A program made the position numbers and the translations under genes. Positions 1 to 48,600 of a stretch of DNA of 64,000 nt are shown one piece after another. Within the stretch, counting starts at the first letter, position 1, and every line of letters starts with the position of its first letter. The notes below the pieces were generated by a model. The model worked only from the letters and a program-made list of their open reading frames with translations. It made no database searches and was not told where the DNA came from. The stretch is from Mimachlamys varia (taxonomy: Eukaryota > Mollusca > Bivalvia > Pectinida > Pectinidae), in NCBI GenBank assembly GCA_947623455.1, contig OX392532.1, positions 30,478,792-30,542,791 of the forward strand, in the 5' to 3' direction.

Positions 1-224
1 ACAATCCTTTGATGAAAATGATAACATGATGAGCTTAACCATTTTATAACACTAGGTTCTGTGTTGTCTCAAAATAGTTTACAAATTATTATTCATGGTT
101 ATGGAGATTTTGAGACAGTTAATATCTTTCTCAACTCCTTGGGGAGCATACAGCTAGTGCTGCCATGTCGGGCGAAACGGCTTCCATTGAAAAATATCAG
201 CCCTCTCCAACCACAAATGGAGTA
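1..224. other. LZTR1 3' flank, nothing recognised
   Basis: AT-rich sequence beyond the decayed terminal-exon copies. No convincing ORF, no clear polyadenylation signal in the minus orientation and no further repeat was seen. Confidence 0.4.
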
Positions 225-579
225 TCAACAGGTTGCCCTTCTCGTCGGCCAGGGCCTTTATAACGTCCAATAACAAAAGGGGTTTAAACGTTTAAATTTA
301 ATCCAAATCTACCGGTCAAAGTTCTGTGAGACTGCCGATGGAAACATCTTGACACAACAACAGGTTGCTTCTCATCGGCCAGGGGGCTTTTAAATAACCT
401 CCAATAACGAAAGGGGTTTAAACGTTTAAATTTAGTCCAAATCTACCGGTCAAAGTTCTGTGAGGCTGCCAATAGAAACATCTTGACACAACAACAGGTT
501 GCTTCTCATCGGCCAGGGCCTTAATAACGTCCAATAACTAAACAGCTTTAAACGTTTAAATTTAGTCTGAATGTACCGG

Positions 580-36214
<35,635 letters not shown>

Positions 36215-36507
36215 AATATCAAACAAAATATATCAAAACAGATACAAACATCAGTTTCCTTTTTGGTCGTTTTTAAACGCCGGATTCCCCATGTTATTGA
36301 TCTTGTAATCAGGTTCCAGCAACAATGAGAAAATCTCAACATCAACAGGAAATGCACTAGACAAATCTGTATCAGTAAGACGCTTACTTCCTACGAGAAT
36401 TATACATTCGTGACGAGCAACAAAGCGTCTTTGATACGAGGACCTACTTTCATTTTATAGTTTGACTTTGCCCAGAGACCCACAATATTGAACTGATCTA
36501 GACCAAG
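36215..36507. promoter_or_regulatory. Shared head-to-head promoter region of LZTR1 and CYP4
   Basis: Only 293 bp separate the two start codons, which face away from each other, so both core promoters and 5' UTRs must lie here unless either gene has an upstream non-coding exon. An ETS-like TTCCT (about 36388) and a CRE-like TGACG (about 36412) are visible, but both are short and could be chance. No TATA box is convincing. Confidence 0.6.
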
Positions 36508-36669
36508 ATGGGTGTCACTCTCTGGCTGGGATCAGGTTTGGTGGCATTGGCATGCTGTTACGTTCTGATTAAATTACTGCAACTTTATAGTTCTACAAGG
36601 AAACGAAACGCGATGATCGAGCGATTTCCTGGACGAAAATCAAACTTTTTGTTTGGGGATTTACTTGAG
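36508..36669 (+). CDS. CYP4: CYP4 exon 1 (membrane anchor)
   Basis: ATG at 36508; encodes a hydrophobic anchor ([20 protein letters not shown]), the basic stop-transfer region STRKRN, and [16 protein letters not shown]. Donor GAG|GTAAAT; 54 codons, phase 0. Confidence 0.93.
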
Positions 36670-39600
36670 GTAAATCAACTGATTGTTAAAAAAATATCTG
36701 ATGTTATCATCACCCAGACATCAAATCGTCATAGTATGACTCACTTATGTATATCTGATAACGACGGTGCCCCCAATGACAATCTAGACTTACTACCTAC
36801 ATTTAGTTAGGGTACTGCATTGACATTTCGTCCACAATTTGTGGCTTACATGTACATTTTTTTTTCTGTATCTGTAACTCTTAAATATTATGCATGTGGT
36901 TACCATAGCAACCGAAATTTCCAAAATCTGCATAAAATTCCATTATGTTACCATTTTTAAAAAGCCTTATTTTTTTATATATACCTGAAAAACTTAAAAT
37001 GTTTCCAACATATTTGAGATAGTATTATAAGTTATTAAAGAATATGTGACTTGTTTTTATTATTAATCATAACGTTTTTTTTCAAAAACACTTCTTTATT
37101 CCGGATTTTTGTTAAAGTACATATAAACTTGATAAACCCGAGTAAAAGTTAAATATGTATTATCATATTTAGGATCCTGGTCATATCCAGCTTAGCCCTT
37201 TGTTAATCAAATTGGTTTCAAGTTTGACCAGTGATGGTCAGATGAGAAATTCACACCTCAATTATGTCTTTGACAGGCTTATGTCAGCAGGTGTTCCTAG
37301 ACAAGGTTGAGACAGGTCAGGTAATTGCCTGAGGCCTGAGGGTTAAATCAAAACATGTGTCCCATACTGAACAATCTGACTAAATTTTAATTTATTGTTG
37401 TCTTACTTTTTTTTTAATTTCAAATTCTTATATTTATATTAACACTGTTGTATGTGGTGATATATATACATACAGATCTTAATATAGAAAACATTTAAAA
37501 ATAAAGATTATCAAAACTCTATAGTGCGTTCATAAATATATAGATCTGAGGCATGAATATATTTTTTAAAAATATATATCTAGTTTAATTAAGTTATAAA
37601 AGAATATTCATTTGTTATTTTCGCAATTAGTTTTTACAATATTTAAAAATATACTTCTAAACAAATAATAATCAATAGATGTTCCTTCAATTTTTCAATA
37701 TACTTGTTGTAAATTTGGTAAATTAATATAAAAAAAACAGTTAATAGTGTATATTAAATGAAATAAAAGACATCAAAACTGCTAGATAAATATTAGTTTT
37801 CTATTTTATTTTTATGATGTATGTAAGAAATGTTTTTGGAAAATTGTAAGAGTAATTATCATGATTTCACAATTTCTAGTTTTGAAATGAAAGAAAAATG
37901 TTGTTTGAGAAAAATAACTACATAAGATGCATATATATATACATTAAAGTCATAAATATTAACTAATGATAAAGCCAGCTTCAAAGTACCAGCAGACGAC
38001 AAAGGTGAGGTACAGGTAAAAATCACAGGTAGATGGATGGGACTGCCCATTTACCTGTAGGGGTATTTGACCTATATGGGGTTCAGGGTGTAGTGCACTA
38101 CTAGTTTACCTGTAGTTTAAATGTAGTGCACTACTAGTTTAAACGTAGTGCACTACTAGTGCACTAGGTGTAAAGGTTAGCTTACACTCAACTGTATCAC
38201 TAATTAAATGGCCTGGTATGAAAAAGCTTGCAGGCCAATCATTTTTGGCATTGTATAATATTCCAACCCCATGTCACTTAAATTTGATTGTTTTGAGTAT
38301 TCACTTCATCTATGAATACATAATGTATAATTTATATTATTTTCCATGCACAATACAGTCTTACACTTACAGTGTATATACATGTATGTAATAGAACAAG
38401 GAAATACACATTCCTGTAGAGTGCTGGACCAGAAATCGAACCCGGGCCTCCAGAGTGATAATCTACAGCTCTACCAACTGATCCAAATAAGCATGCTACA
38501 TTGTACATGCACGTCAGCTGAGTGACAGAGACCGTATGTAACACTATATACATGTACATGCCACATTCACCACCCACTCCTGTTACACATATAAACTCCA
38601 ATGCAAAAATGTATGGTTTCATTAATATAGTACATACTCCATTTGGTGATTTTATTGACAGCATTGTAAATAGGTTATAATTTTTGTTTTAAACATTTTC
38701 AGTACCCAGGGCCTAACGAGGCAGGATTGAAATTTCAGCGAGACATGACTGAGATGTTTCCACGTGTATGTAGAGGTTGGCTTGGACCGTTTATACCGCT
38801 GATAATCGTCCATCACCCGGACACAGTAAAAGCCATAATGAAGACTTCAGGTAATGACTGCTTGGTAAACAAAATCATATTACAATAAATTATAATTATA
38901 TATACATGATATATTATGTAAACAAAATGGTCAACATGATGAACATGATTTAAACATGGCTAACATTTTCAAGCCTTGCAACAATCTTCAGACGAAGAAT
39001 GTTGTCTTAACAACACTTTTATGATGTAATACAATTAAGTATCAGGGGAGATAATAACTTGATATCAAGGGAGTTAATATCAGTTTCAAAATCTGCTAAA
39101 CGGGTTGAAAAATGCACTGAATGAATGAATAGCCACAAGGCTTGACAGCGTTAAATTAACAATATATTATTTGAGTATGTTTGTTGTGTTGACATTTTTT
39201 GTTTAAATATCTAGCATTATACCTCAGGGTATTTGGTACTAAAGGAAATAAGTGTCTGGAACATTCAGTGGTAGAAAAAAAAAAAAACTTGGACAGTCTC
39301 CCAGCTTTTCTGTGACATGTTGATCAGACTCAGTACAGTTGTTTTTGAGAAATCTTTCAAAATTCATTTCTCAAAGCTGTGTTTATAAGATTAATACTCC
39401 AAAATGAGGTTTTCAAACTATTTTGAATTCATTTTTACCAGCGTTAATGTTGTAGATTTGAAAAAGTTATTTGATGATGCTTTAGAATTTTCAATGAATT
39501 GATTTGATGCTTCAATTCTTGTTATTATCAAAACATTCTACCAGAAAAATTCTTAGGAATTCCAGTTTTCTAACAAAGTTCCTTTTAAAGGGTAAATGCA

Positions 39601-42600
39601 ACAAAATGGGCCCAGAAATTCTCTTGAAGAAAACCATCAAGGATATTTGATGCTTTTATTTATTTGTTTAGGATGAAATTAAAGCTTCATTCTTTTATAC
39701 AGAACCTAAAGGGAAGCAGATCTACCGCCTGATTGAGCCGTGGGTCGGGGATGGCCTGCTCCTCTCCTCGGGCAGTAAGTGGAGACGGAACCGCAGACTT
39801 CTCACCCCAGCTTTCCACTTTGACATACTGAAACCATATCAGAAACTGAACAATCGTACTGCAGACATATTCATTGTAAGTAGAATATTTTATTTGTATC
39901 ATGGATATTTACTTGTACTATGCTTATAGTGATCGATGCATGGATCAAGTTTTATAGCTATCATGTGACTGTTACAAAATGTTCCTGTAGGACCTCATAA
40001 TCATTAAGGCTTCATTTTGAGGCTTTTGTCATATATAGGTTGCATTGTCGATATGAAGAAGAAAATTAGTGATTTAGGGATGAAATGCACCATTTCATCA
40101 TTTATGAAAGTCATGCACCATCTTTCAGTTAAAATTATTTCATCATCTTCCACATCTTGATGAATGCATTTGAATAAAACTGTGTGTATGCCATCATATT
40201 CATATGCTACTGCACTATTGTCAAAAACTGTAGCTTTATATAGCTACACATTGGAAGCTTCTATGTGTGGCAGAATTTTAGCCTTGTTGAATAATTTATG
40301 AAAAAAATCCATAACTTGCGGGAATTTTATGAAGTATAATCAACAACAGCACTGAGTTAACAGGCTTTTGGACATTTTTTGAAGATTATTTTTGATATTT
40401 TTTTCACCAAATACGACTGCATAAACACAATGGCTAATATCAGGAAATATTGTATAACTTAATAATTTTCGCAAAAAGGAGGAGGGGTGCTTATACAGAT
40501 GTATGGGGAGGTACGCTAATTATGCCGAATATCGTTCATCTACATGCCAAACTAAGGGGAGGTTACTGTATACTTGTATGTCAAACTCCAGAGAACAGGG
40601 ACATGCATTGTTAGTTTTGAATCTTGTTTCATATTTTGACCACCAGGATAAGCTTGACAAATTCCACTTGGAGGGAGACGGATACTTTGAGGTATTTTCT
40701 CACGTGTCCCAGTATACCCTTGATGTCATCCTGCAGTGTGCGTTCTCCTACAAGACTGAGTGCCAGAGAATCGGGTAGACTTTTTACTACTTTTATAACT
40801 AATTAAATAACTTAGTTTTTAAAAGTTATACATTTATATTGAGACAAATTAAACCTAATGAAAATCCTGATTTTTTCAGACAAATGATTCAAATGGAACA
40901 CTATAATCATTTACCTGAAATTAAATATTTGTTAACTCAAAACTGACATTACATTTTATTCAATTTTGATTTCATGTAGAATTCAAGCCAACTTCATGTT
41001 TAATGTAATAATCTATCTGATACCACACCTGTTGCTATACTGTTAAGTACTTAGTTTGAGCTTTAATTTAAAAAAAAAATCATTTAAAATTATATCTTGT
41101 GATTTATTTGAAGAATTGTCCTGTGTGTTTTTTTTTTCTTTAAATGTTTGAGAATAGATAAAATAAAGGAAATACAAAACATAAAAACATTGAAAATGTG
41201 TAAGGTGGGTAATGTGTATTCGAGCTTTAGTTGACAGGGGATAATTCTCCAAGCAAGAAAAACTACCTTTGATTTATTTTTCTGGAGTGGAACTCTTTTT
41301 CATGATGAATTGATGGCTGTCATATTTTTGACCTTAAATTATCAATGTTAAAATGTGTTTCCTTTTTCAGTGATAAACATCCGTATGTTCGTTGTGTGAC
41401 AGAAATGCTGGAGCTTATTACAGATAGATTCTTGTAAGTAAAATATAGTCATTGAATAATGTATCATGTTTTCTGCTATCTTGCCTTGAATTATTTTAGG
41501 CTTTTATGCATCTGCCATGAAATTGCCGGGGTCATATAGTTTTACCCTTGTCTGTCATTTCGTCATAGTGTGTTTTGTTTCCACTCATTAACAAATAAAG
41601 ATACTGAAATGTTAGTTGCTATGTAGATTCATAATGATCAAATGCAGTTAAGGTGATGATTTGGTGGTGATCCACTGATTCAGTCCAAAGTTCTGGCTGA
41701 TTGCATTTGAGAAATTTTAATTAATGAGGACATGGCCAAACTTGGAACTCTGTCGAACTCCAGTCAAAGTAGTATACTATTATAGAGATTTTTGTAAGTG
41801 TTCTTTCCCTTGGAAAACTCACATTTAGGAATTATCATGTAAAATTTCAGTTTAATGCTAAATGTATATTTCCTAACATCAGAAGTTTTCAAAATGACCG
41901 CATTTATTTTGTTTTTTTTTTATGGGGGGAAAACCATTATTAGAGTATGCACCTTTATTAAAATGCACTCATATTACATTAAATATGGTAGTTGGGTAAT
42001 TTATATTAAGACGGAGGATTTATCAGTATAAATATATAGAGGCTATTCAATGGTTTCCCGTTAAAGATCAAATATATTTCACGAGTATGGCCGATTTTTC
42101 ACGAGTGAAAATATATTTAAAATCTGCCATACGAGTGAAATATATTTGATATTTATTGGGAGACCATTGAATTTACAAGATATCTATTAATTTCAAAAAT
42201 ACTTAAAAGTTTTCAATTTCCTTATTTTACATAATTCAGTTATAGAATAATGAAAAAAAGTACACAAAATAGTGCGCAATGATATTGGACCAAAACTTAT
42301 ATCATCACTAGTGATGATATACGATTTCTTATATCGTCACTAGTGATGATATAAGCAGTGATGATATAAGTTTTATCAAGCTGATATTTTCTGATATTTC
42401 ACTGGTAAAAATGTAATAAATGCCGTCTTTGTATATGTCTACAGTAAACCCTGGATCCACAATGACTTTATCTACCTGCTGACAAGTGATGGCCGCCGCT
42501 TCAAGAGACACTGTGACTATGTCCACAAAGTAGCGGAGGATATCATCGTCAAAAGGAGGGAAGCAATGGTACCTACCTCGTCTGTTTTCATACATACCTG

Positions 42601-45600
42601 AAGTCTTTTGGTCTGCTTAATCACATTATAAATATTTTTACATCACATTATCACATATTTATGATAAGTGGAGCATCAACACCAAGGATTCCGTTAACTG
42701 TCCATTTTATTTGTTTACATGTTTTGATTGGCTCCAATTCTCTCATCTAATTGTTATTACCATATAAACCATGGGCAAAATCTAAGGGCTATATTCCATT
42801 GAAATACCTACCTTACCCCAGGACTCACAAATAAATCACTTCTACCCTGGTTGGATTTCCTTTCTATTGCTTCTATATAATTTATTAAATAAATTTTAGG
42901 GGTGGTACCCCTTAAAAAAACCTGGAGTCCTGGGGTGGGGTAGAAATTTTACTGGAACAGCCCTAAATATAATCACTTCATAAAGGGAATATTGACATTT
43001 TATTTCTAAATATAGTAACACTAATCGATATCACTATCTTACACCGACTTCCACATGACAACTGATTATTATCCATCTATGAAGGATGTATATAGGAAAA
43101 ATGTACTTTATCTATTACACATAACCTGAATTACTCTGAAATAAAAACAAATGGTATATTTTCTTCTATCTAGAATATTCTGTAAAGTTACATCGATACT
43201 TGAATTCACCCGTAAAATTATTTCAAATACAATAAAACACTTGTAGCTTTCACACATTCATTTTGATGTGAACTTATTTGATGTGCTTTAAAGAAAAACA
43301 ATATTTGTAGAATGTCAATGATCCAAAAATCCAATTAAATCTACAAATATATATCTCGTATTTAGTTTTAACTAATTCTCCCCTGAATTTTATAATGAAG
43401 TGTTCCAACTTTTGAACTGGAAAAGTTCAAATGTGTCTTCAGGGCTAAATTAGTTAATTTTTTCAAACAATGTTAAATCATTCCCAAATAATATTTTCAC
43501 CTTAAAAGTTCAAAGGTCATTGTAAGACTGTGATGATATGCTCATCGCTGATTGTTTTATTGTAGAAATCAGAAGACAATTTGACAGACAAAAAGGCATT
43601 GGACTTCCTTGATATCCTACTCACAGCTAAAGATGAGGAGGATATCGGACTGACCGATATAGAGATCAGAAACGAGGTGGACACATTTTTGTTTGAAGGT
43701 AAAACCAGGGAACAGACATTATACCACATAATGGACTGAGGCATGCTTGCCAACTTTTTCGATTTGGACGAAGGCTCCAAATTTTGGATTATAAAATTGG
43801 AATGTTCAGCGAGTTAATTTCTGATCAATTGAAGTTACTTCTTTGCCCTAAAATTTATTGATTTATCTACAAAGTTCTATGTAAATTTTGAAATTTGTTG
43901 ACAACTAATGAAGTGAATATTGTGACAAAAACAAATATTAGTAAATTTCGACAAAGTTCTTAAAATAATTTTGAAAGTCCTCAACTGATGAAGTGACGCC
44001 AGTTTTATACACGAGCACCTTGTTAATATTTACCAGGACATGACACGACCGCTAGTGCTATCTCCTGGACCCTGTATTCACTGGCGGAGAATCGTGAGAT
44101 TCAGCAGCGCGTTCAACAGGAGATTGACGAGGTCCTGCAGGGGCGGGACTCGGACGATATCACATGGTATGTCGGAACATTTCTGTTTGATGCTACCATA
44201 TAATGATAGGCTGATGATTGATTATAATCGAAAATTGATTGGTTGTTCCGTTTCCGATTATCGATTGGAAAATCTATTATCGATAAAGTCGGTCTTTCTT
44301 TTAAATCAATGTGTTAAATGTTTTTGATGTAAAACGTGTATTAATAGTCATATATGCTGATGATTTTGAGCATATGATTGATAAAATTGTATAAAAGTTT
44401 CTTGAAAACCTTTCATTTTTAAAGAAGGAAACCTAGTATTAAGAGAGCAAAGATTGTCCATATGGTAGATTCTCACCTTATTCGGGTATTCAGTCCCGTA
44501 CCACTATAAGCCGATCATGCAATTGATCATCAATCGGTTTGCTATTTCTGATTACAAACCAATTATCGATTATTATTTGTAACCGATTGCCTGTCACCAA
44601 TTCCACACAATGTAAACTCCATTGTCCATCATCTGCTGTCTCACCAGTTGGTATCATCAGGTTATTGATGGGCAGTCGGTTAAAAATCATAATTGATAAT
44701 TGGTTTGTAAACAGAGTAGCAAACTGTGGATAGATATTCGATTGCAAAATCAGTTCTTTATTTGATGGGACTTAATCATACTCAAACTTTATACAGTGCT
44801 TCCTTACCAAAAGTGCTTGGTTGGGATTAATATTGCTTTTCAGGTTCCAAGGTCAAAGGTCAAGGTCACTGTTACTAAAAAATAGAAAATTGGTTTCTGT
44901 TCGATAAATCCAGTTCGCTTTAGCCAGTCAAGCTCATGCAAACTTCTCACAGTGCTTCCTTAACAAAAGTTCTTGCTTGGGCTTGCTTTTTATGTTCCAA
45001 GATCAAAGGTCAAGGTCACTTTTACAAAAAAAATAGAAAATCGGTTTCCATGCGATCAATCAAGCTCGCTTTAGCCAATTAATCAAGCTCAAACTTCTCA
45101 CAGTGCTTCCTTAACAAAAGTTCTTGCTTTGGATTGCTTTCCAGGTTCAAAGTTCAAGGTCACTGTTACTATAATTAGAAAATTGGTTTCCTTGCGATAA
45201 ATCAAGTTCGCTTTAGCCAATCAAGCTCAAACTTCTCACAGTGCTTCTTTAACAAAAGTTCTTGCTTAGGATTGCTTTTCATGTGCAAAGATCCATCAAG
45301 AAAATCATACAAATTAAACTTGGAATTGGTACAATGAATATCCATAGCTTGTTCCTTAAAACTCATCTCCCAGCTTGCTGCGCAGGTGGCACATCCACTT
45401 ACGTTGAATGATTGTGTATATCAAAACTTTTTAACACTTTGATTTTAAAGAAGAACTGGTTATATAGATACTGGATTTTGCATTCGATAATCAGAATCGG
45501 AAACACTATCACTTATTATTCAGAGTTCAAGAATAAGAATCTTAAACATGTATATCAGCAACTACACAGATAGCTCTTCTCCTGTGGTCAATTCTAAATG

Positions 45601-48600
45601 CTTTACTAGCTGACAGTTTGATTATTTGGTTGAAAAATGTAAAACAATAAACAAAACAAGCAAACAAACAAGAAGACAAATAATCTATGGCTTTGCTTAG
45701 CATAAGTGCCCTTAGAATTTTTGATAACTTATGGACATTTATTGAGGTGAATATATCGTTGTCTGGACCTTATAACTTATATTAACCTAGTTGAGTTCAG
45801 TGTACATTATGTTCACCAAAATGAAAATCCTTAACTGGTACATTATATAGAAAGAAAGTTGTATTACATGTACTTCTTTTATGCAATATTGAAGGTAAAA
45901 ATAATGTGCAATATGTTTTGGCCAACTAATATGTGTAGTATATATTGAAGCCAGCAAGTTAACCCTTTCTCCACTGGAATATGTCTTGGCAAAACTGATG
46001 AATAGCAGTTTTATTGGTCTCAGGTAAAATAACTTGACTTATCGGTAGGCTGATAACTGTCATTGAGTGTTTGAAAGGAGTGACATCCGACTGTTTTGAC
46101 TGTTATGTGGTCCCAAGATTCTTTTGATGTGCATCAAAGGGTCGAACAAGCCTTCAGTTTTACTATAACATATTCATAGTAGGATAATTCGAGGAGTGTA
46201 GAGAGTGTAGGTGAGTGAAACCCCTGGATATTGAGGACAATTCTAGGGGTGTAGATAGTGTAGGTGAGTGCAACCCCTGGATTTTAAGGACGATTTCAGG
46301 GGTGTAGAGAGTGTAGGTGAGCGTAACCCCTGGATTTCAAGGATGATTCCAGGGGTGTTAAGATAGTGTAGGTGAGTAAAACCCCTGGATTTCAAGGATG
46401 ATTCCAGGGGTGTAGAGAGTGTAGGTGAGCGTAACCCCTGTATATCGTGGATGCTACCTGGGAAAGGGAAAAAATGGTTGTAAAGTCATTATTGATTCTG
46501 TTTATTTATCACATACAGGGACGATTGCTCAAGTATGCCTTATTTGACAATGTGTTTACGAGAGGGAATGAGAATCCATGTCCCAGTCCCATTGCTGCTA
46601 AGGGAGGTAACTGAGGACATAGAAATACATGGGAGGGCTGTTCCAATAGGGACCATGATCTGTCTAAGTCTATACAGACTTCATCATAACCCCGAAATCT
46701 GGGAAAACTCTTTGGTAGGTGTGTTACCTCCCTTGGATATATATCACCTTCCTCATTAGATAGATACTACCAGGTGTATGGGCAAAGCACTATATATTTC
46801 TGTATGTCCTGATATTACTCTAAAACAGATACTTATCGCACTGAACATAAATAGTGTCTCAGCACTTTGCTCCTTGGCCCAGTTTTTCAAAAAATAATTA
46901 GCTTTATCACTATTTAACAATATTTTTCACCCTTTAATAATTCGGTCAATATACAAGGTGCACCTCCACAATTTTGTGGGTAAATTGACTGTATTAGATA
47001 TTTGATATCTCAGAAGTTGTAACTCATTCAATGGTTTTGTTTTAAAGTTATAGGAGAATTAAAATTTGCACTAATCACTGATTAAGATAATCACCTTTTG
47101 AACAACTGGGCCTTGACGTAGGCATTATAAACATTTGTATATCACTTTGCACACTATACAGCACTGGCTGGTCTAAAAAACACAAGTAATTGCTATGCCA
47201 GTGAGAAAATTGCAGTATATCGGAAATAGTACTTCATTACATGTGTAGATGAAAAAAAATGTACTTTAAAGATCACATTCAACTTGGAATTAAATCGTTT
47301 CAAACAAATGTGACGACAGAAAAACAAATGCTAAGACACAGGCTTTGTTCTAGTCTATAATCTTGCCAAACTAGTAGTATACCAGATATCAGCTTGTTGC
47401 ATGTAAAAATATTTACATACCCCGGGGTACTGAATTAAAGATGCATTGTACAATTACCAGAAGAACTGCATTGTAAAATTTGCTTTACTACTGTAACAGA
47501 AGAATGAGCAAACGTAGCGGCCACACCGGGGTTTGAACCCGGGACCTTTCGAACGCTAGACGAACACTCTACCACTGAGCTACCTGGTCGCCAGTGATCA
47601 ATCTAGTCCAATTCCGCTACACTACAATGTGTTTGCCTAGTTGTATTGTATAGTAGGTACCTGTATACATGTATATTTTACAAGCTCTATGCAATTCATT
47701 AGTTGTACACTACTTGTGCAGTAGCATTATTAAAGGCATTTTGTTAAACCTTGAAGTTCTGCAATTCAGATATCAGAGCACATTTCCCCCTGAAATACGG
47801 AGATTCAAAACACATATGAAATAGACAATGTGGTTCAAGAAGACTGGAGCAAAAGATTATTTTCGGAAGTCAGAAAAATTCTCACAAAGCTCTAGCTAGC
47901 TACTTGTGCAAATAGCCATGTAATGCACAATTGTATGACTGTTGCCTTAAGCAACATTGTTCTGTAGTGGATCAAGACTGGGTCGATCGTCAGCTACCAG
48001 ATAGCTCAATTGGTTGAGCGTCCATCTAAAGTTTGAAAGGTCCCGAGTTTGACGTCTGTTCTGGCCGTGCATTTTTCCTCTCCAGCTACATTTGGGGCCC
48101 AACAAAATATACTCACGGAATGTGGTATATAGTCCCGTGTGTTTCTTCGGGTCAAAGACTTTGTTAAGGAATGTAGAAGATTTGGATCGGGTTGATCGTC
48201 GACTACCAGATAACTCAGTCGGTTGAACATCCATCTAAAGTTCGGAATGTCCCGGGTTCGAACCCCGATCTGGCCGTACATTTTTCCTCTCCTGTTAATC
48301 AGTACAATACCTTGACTGCACTGTACCATTGTCTTTATAATGTCACGCTGTACCTTTTACCCATCTTCCTATGTTACAGGGAAGATCTGCCCAATCTCAA
48401 GTATCTAACCATGTGTGTTAAAGAAGGCATGAGATTACACAGTCCAGTGCCGGTCATACTAAGGGAGATAACTGAGAGACTTGAAATTGACGGAGAAATT
48501 GTCCCGATTGGTCAGTTGGTTTTGATCCTTATCTACAATACCCATCACAACCCGGAAAATTGGGAGAATTCTCTGGTATATATTTCTTATTCTACCTCAG

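Larger units (their letters stand above)
36670..38702 (+). other. CYP4 intron 1
   Basis: Very AT-rich. It contains the palindromic cluster at 38082-38170 and a degenerate minus-strand tRNA-like segment at 38420-38492. No other feature was seen. Confidence 0.5.

Noticed and set aside
47513..47590. Functional tRNA-Ala gene
   Set aside because: Two acceptor-stem mismatches and one anticodon-stem mismatch; kept only as a tRNA-like feature at moderate confidence.
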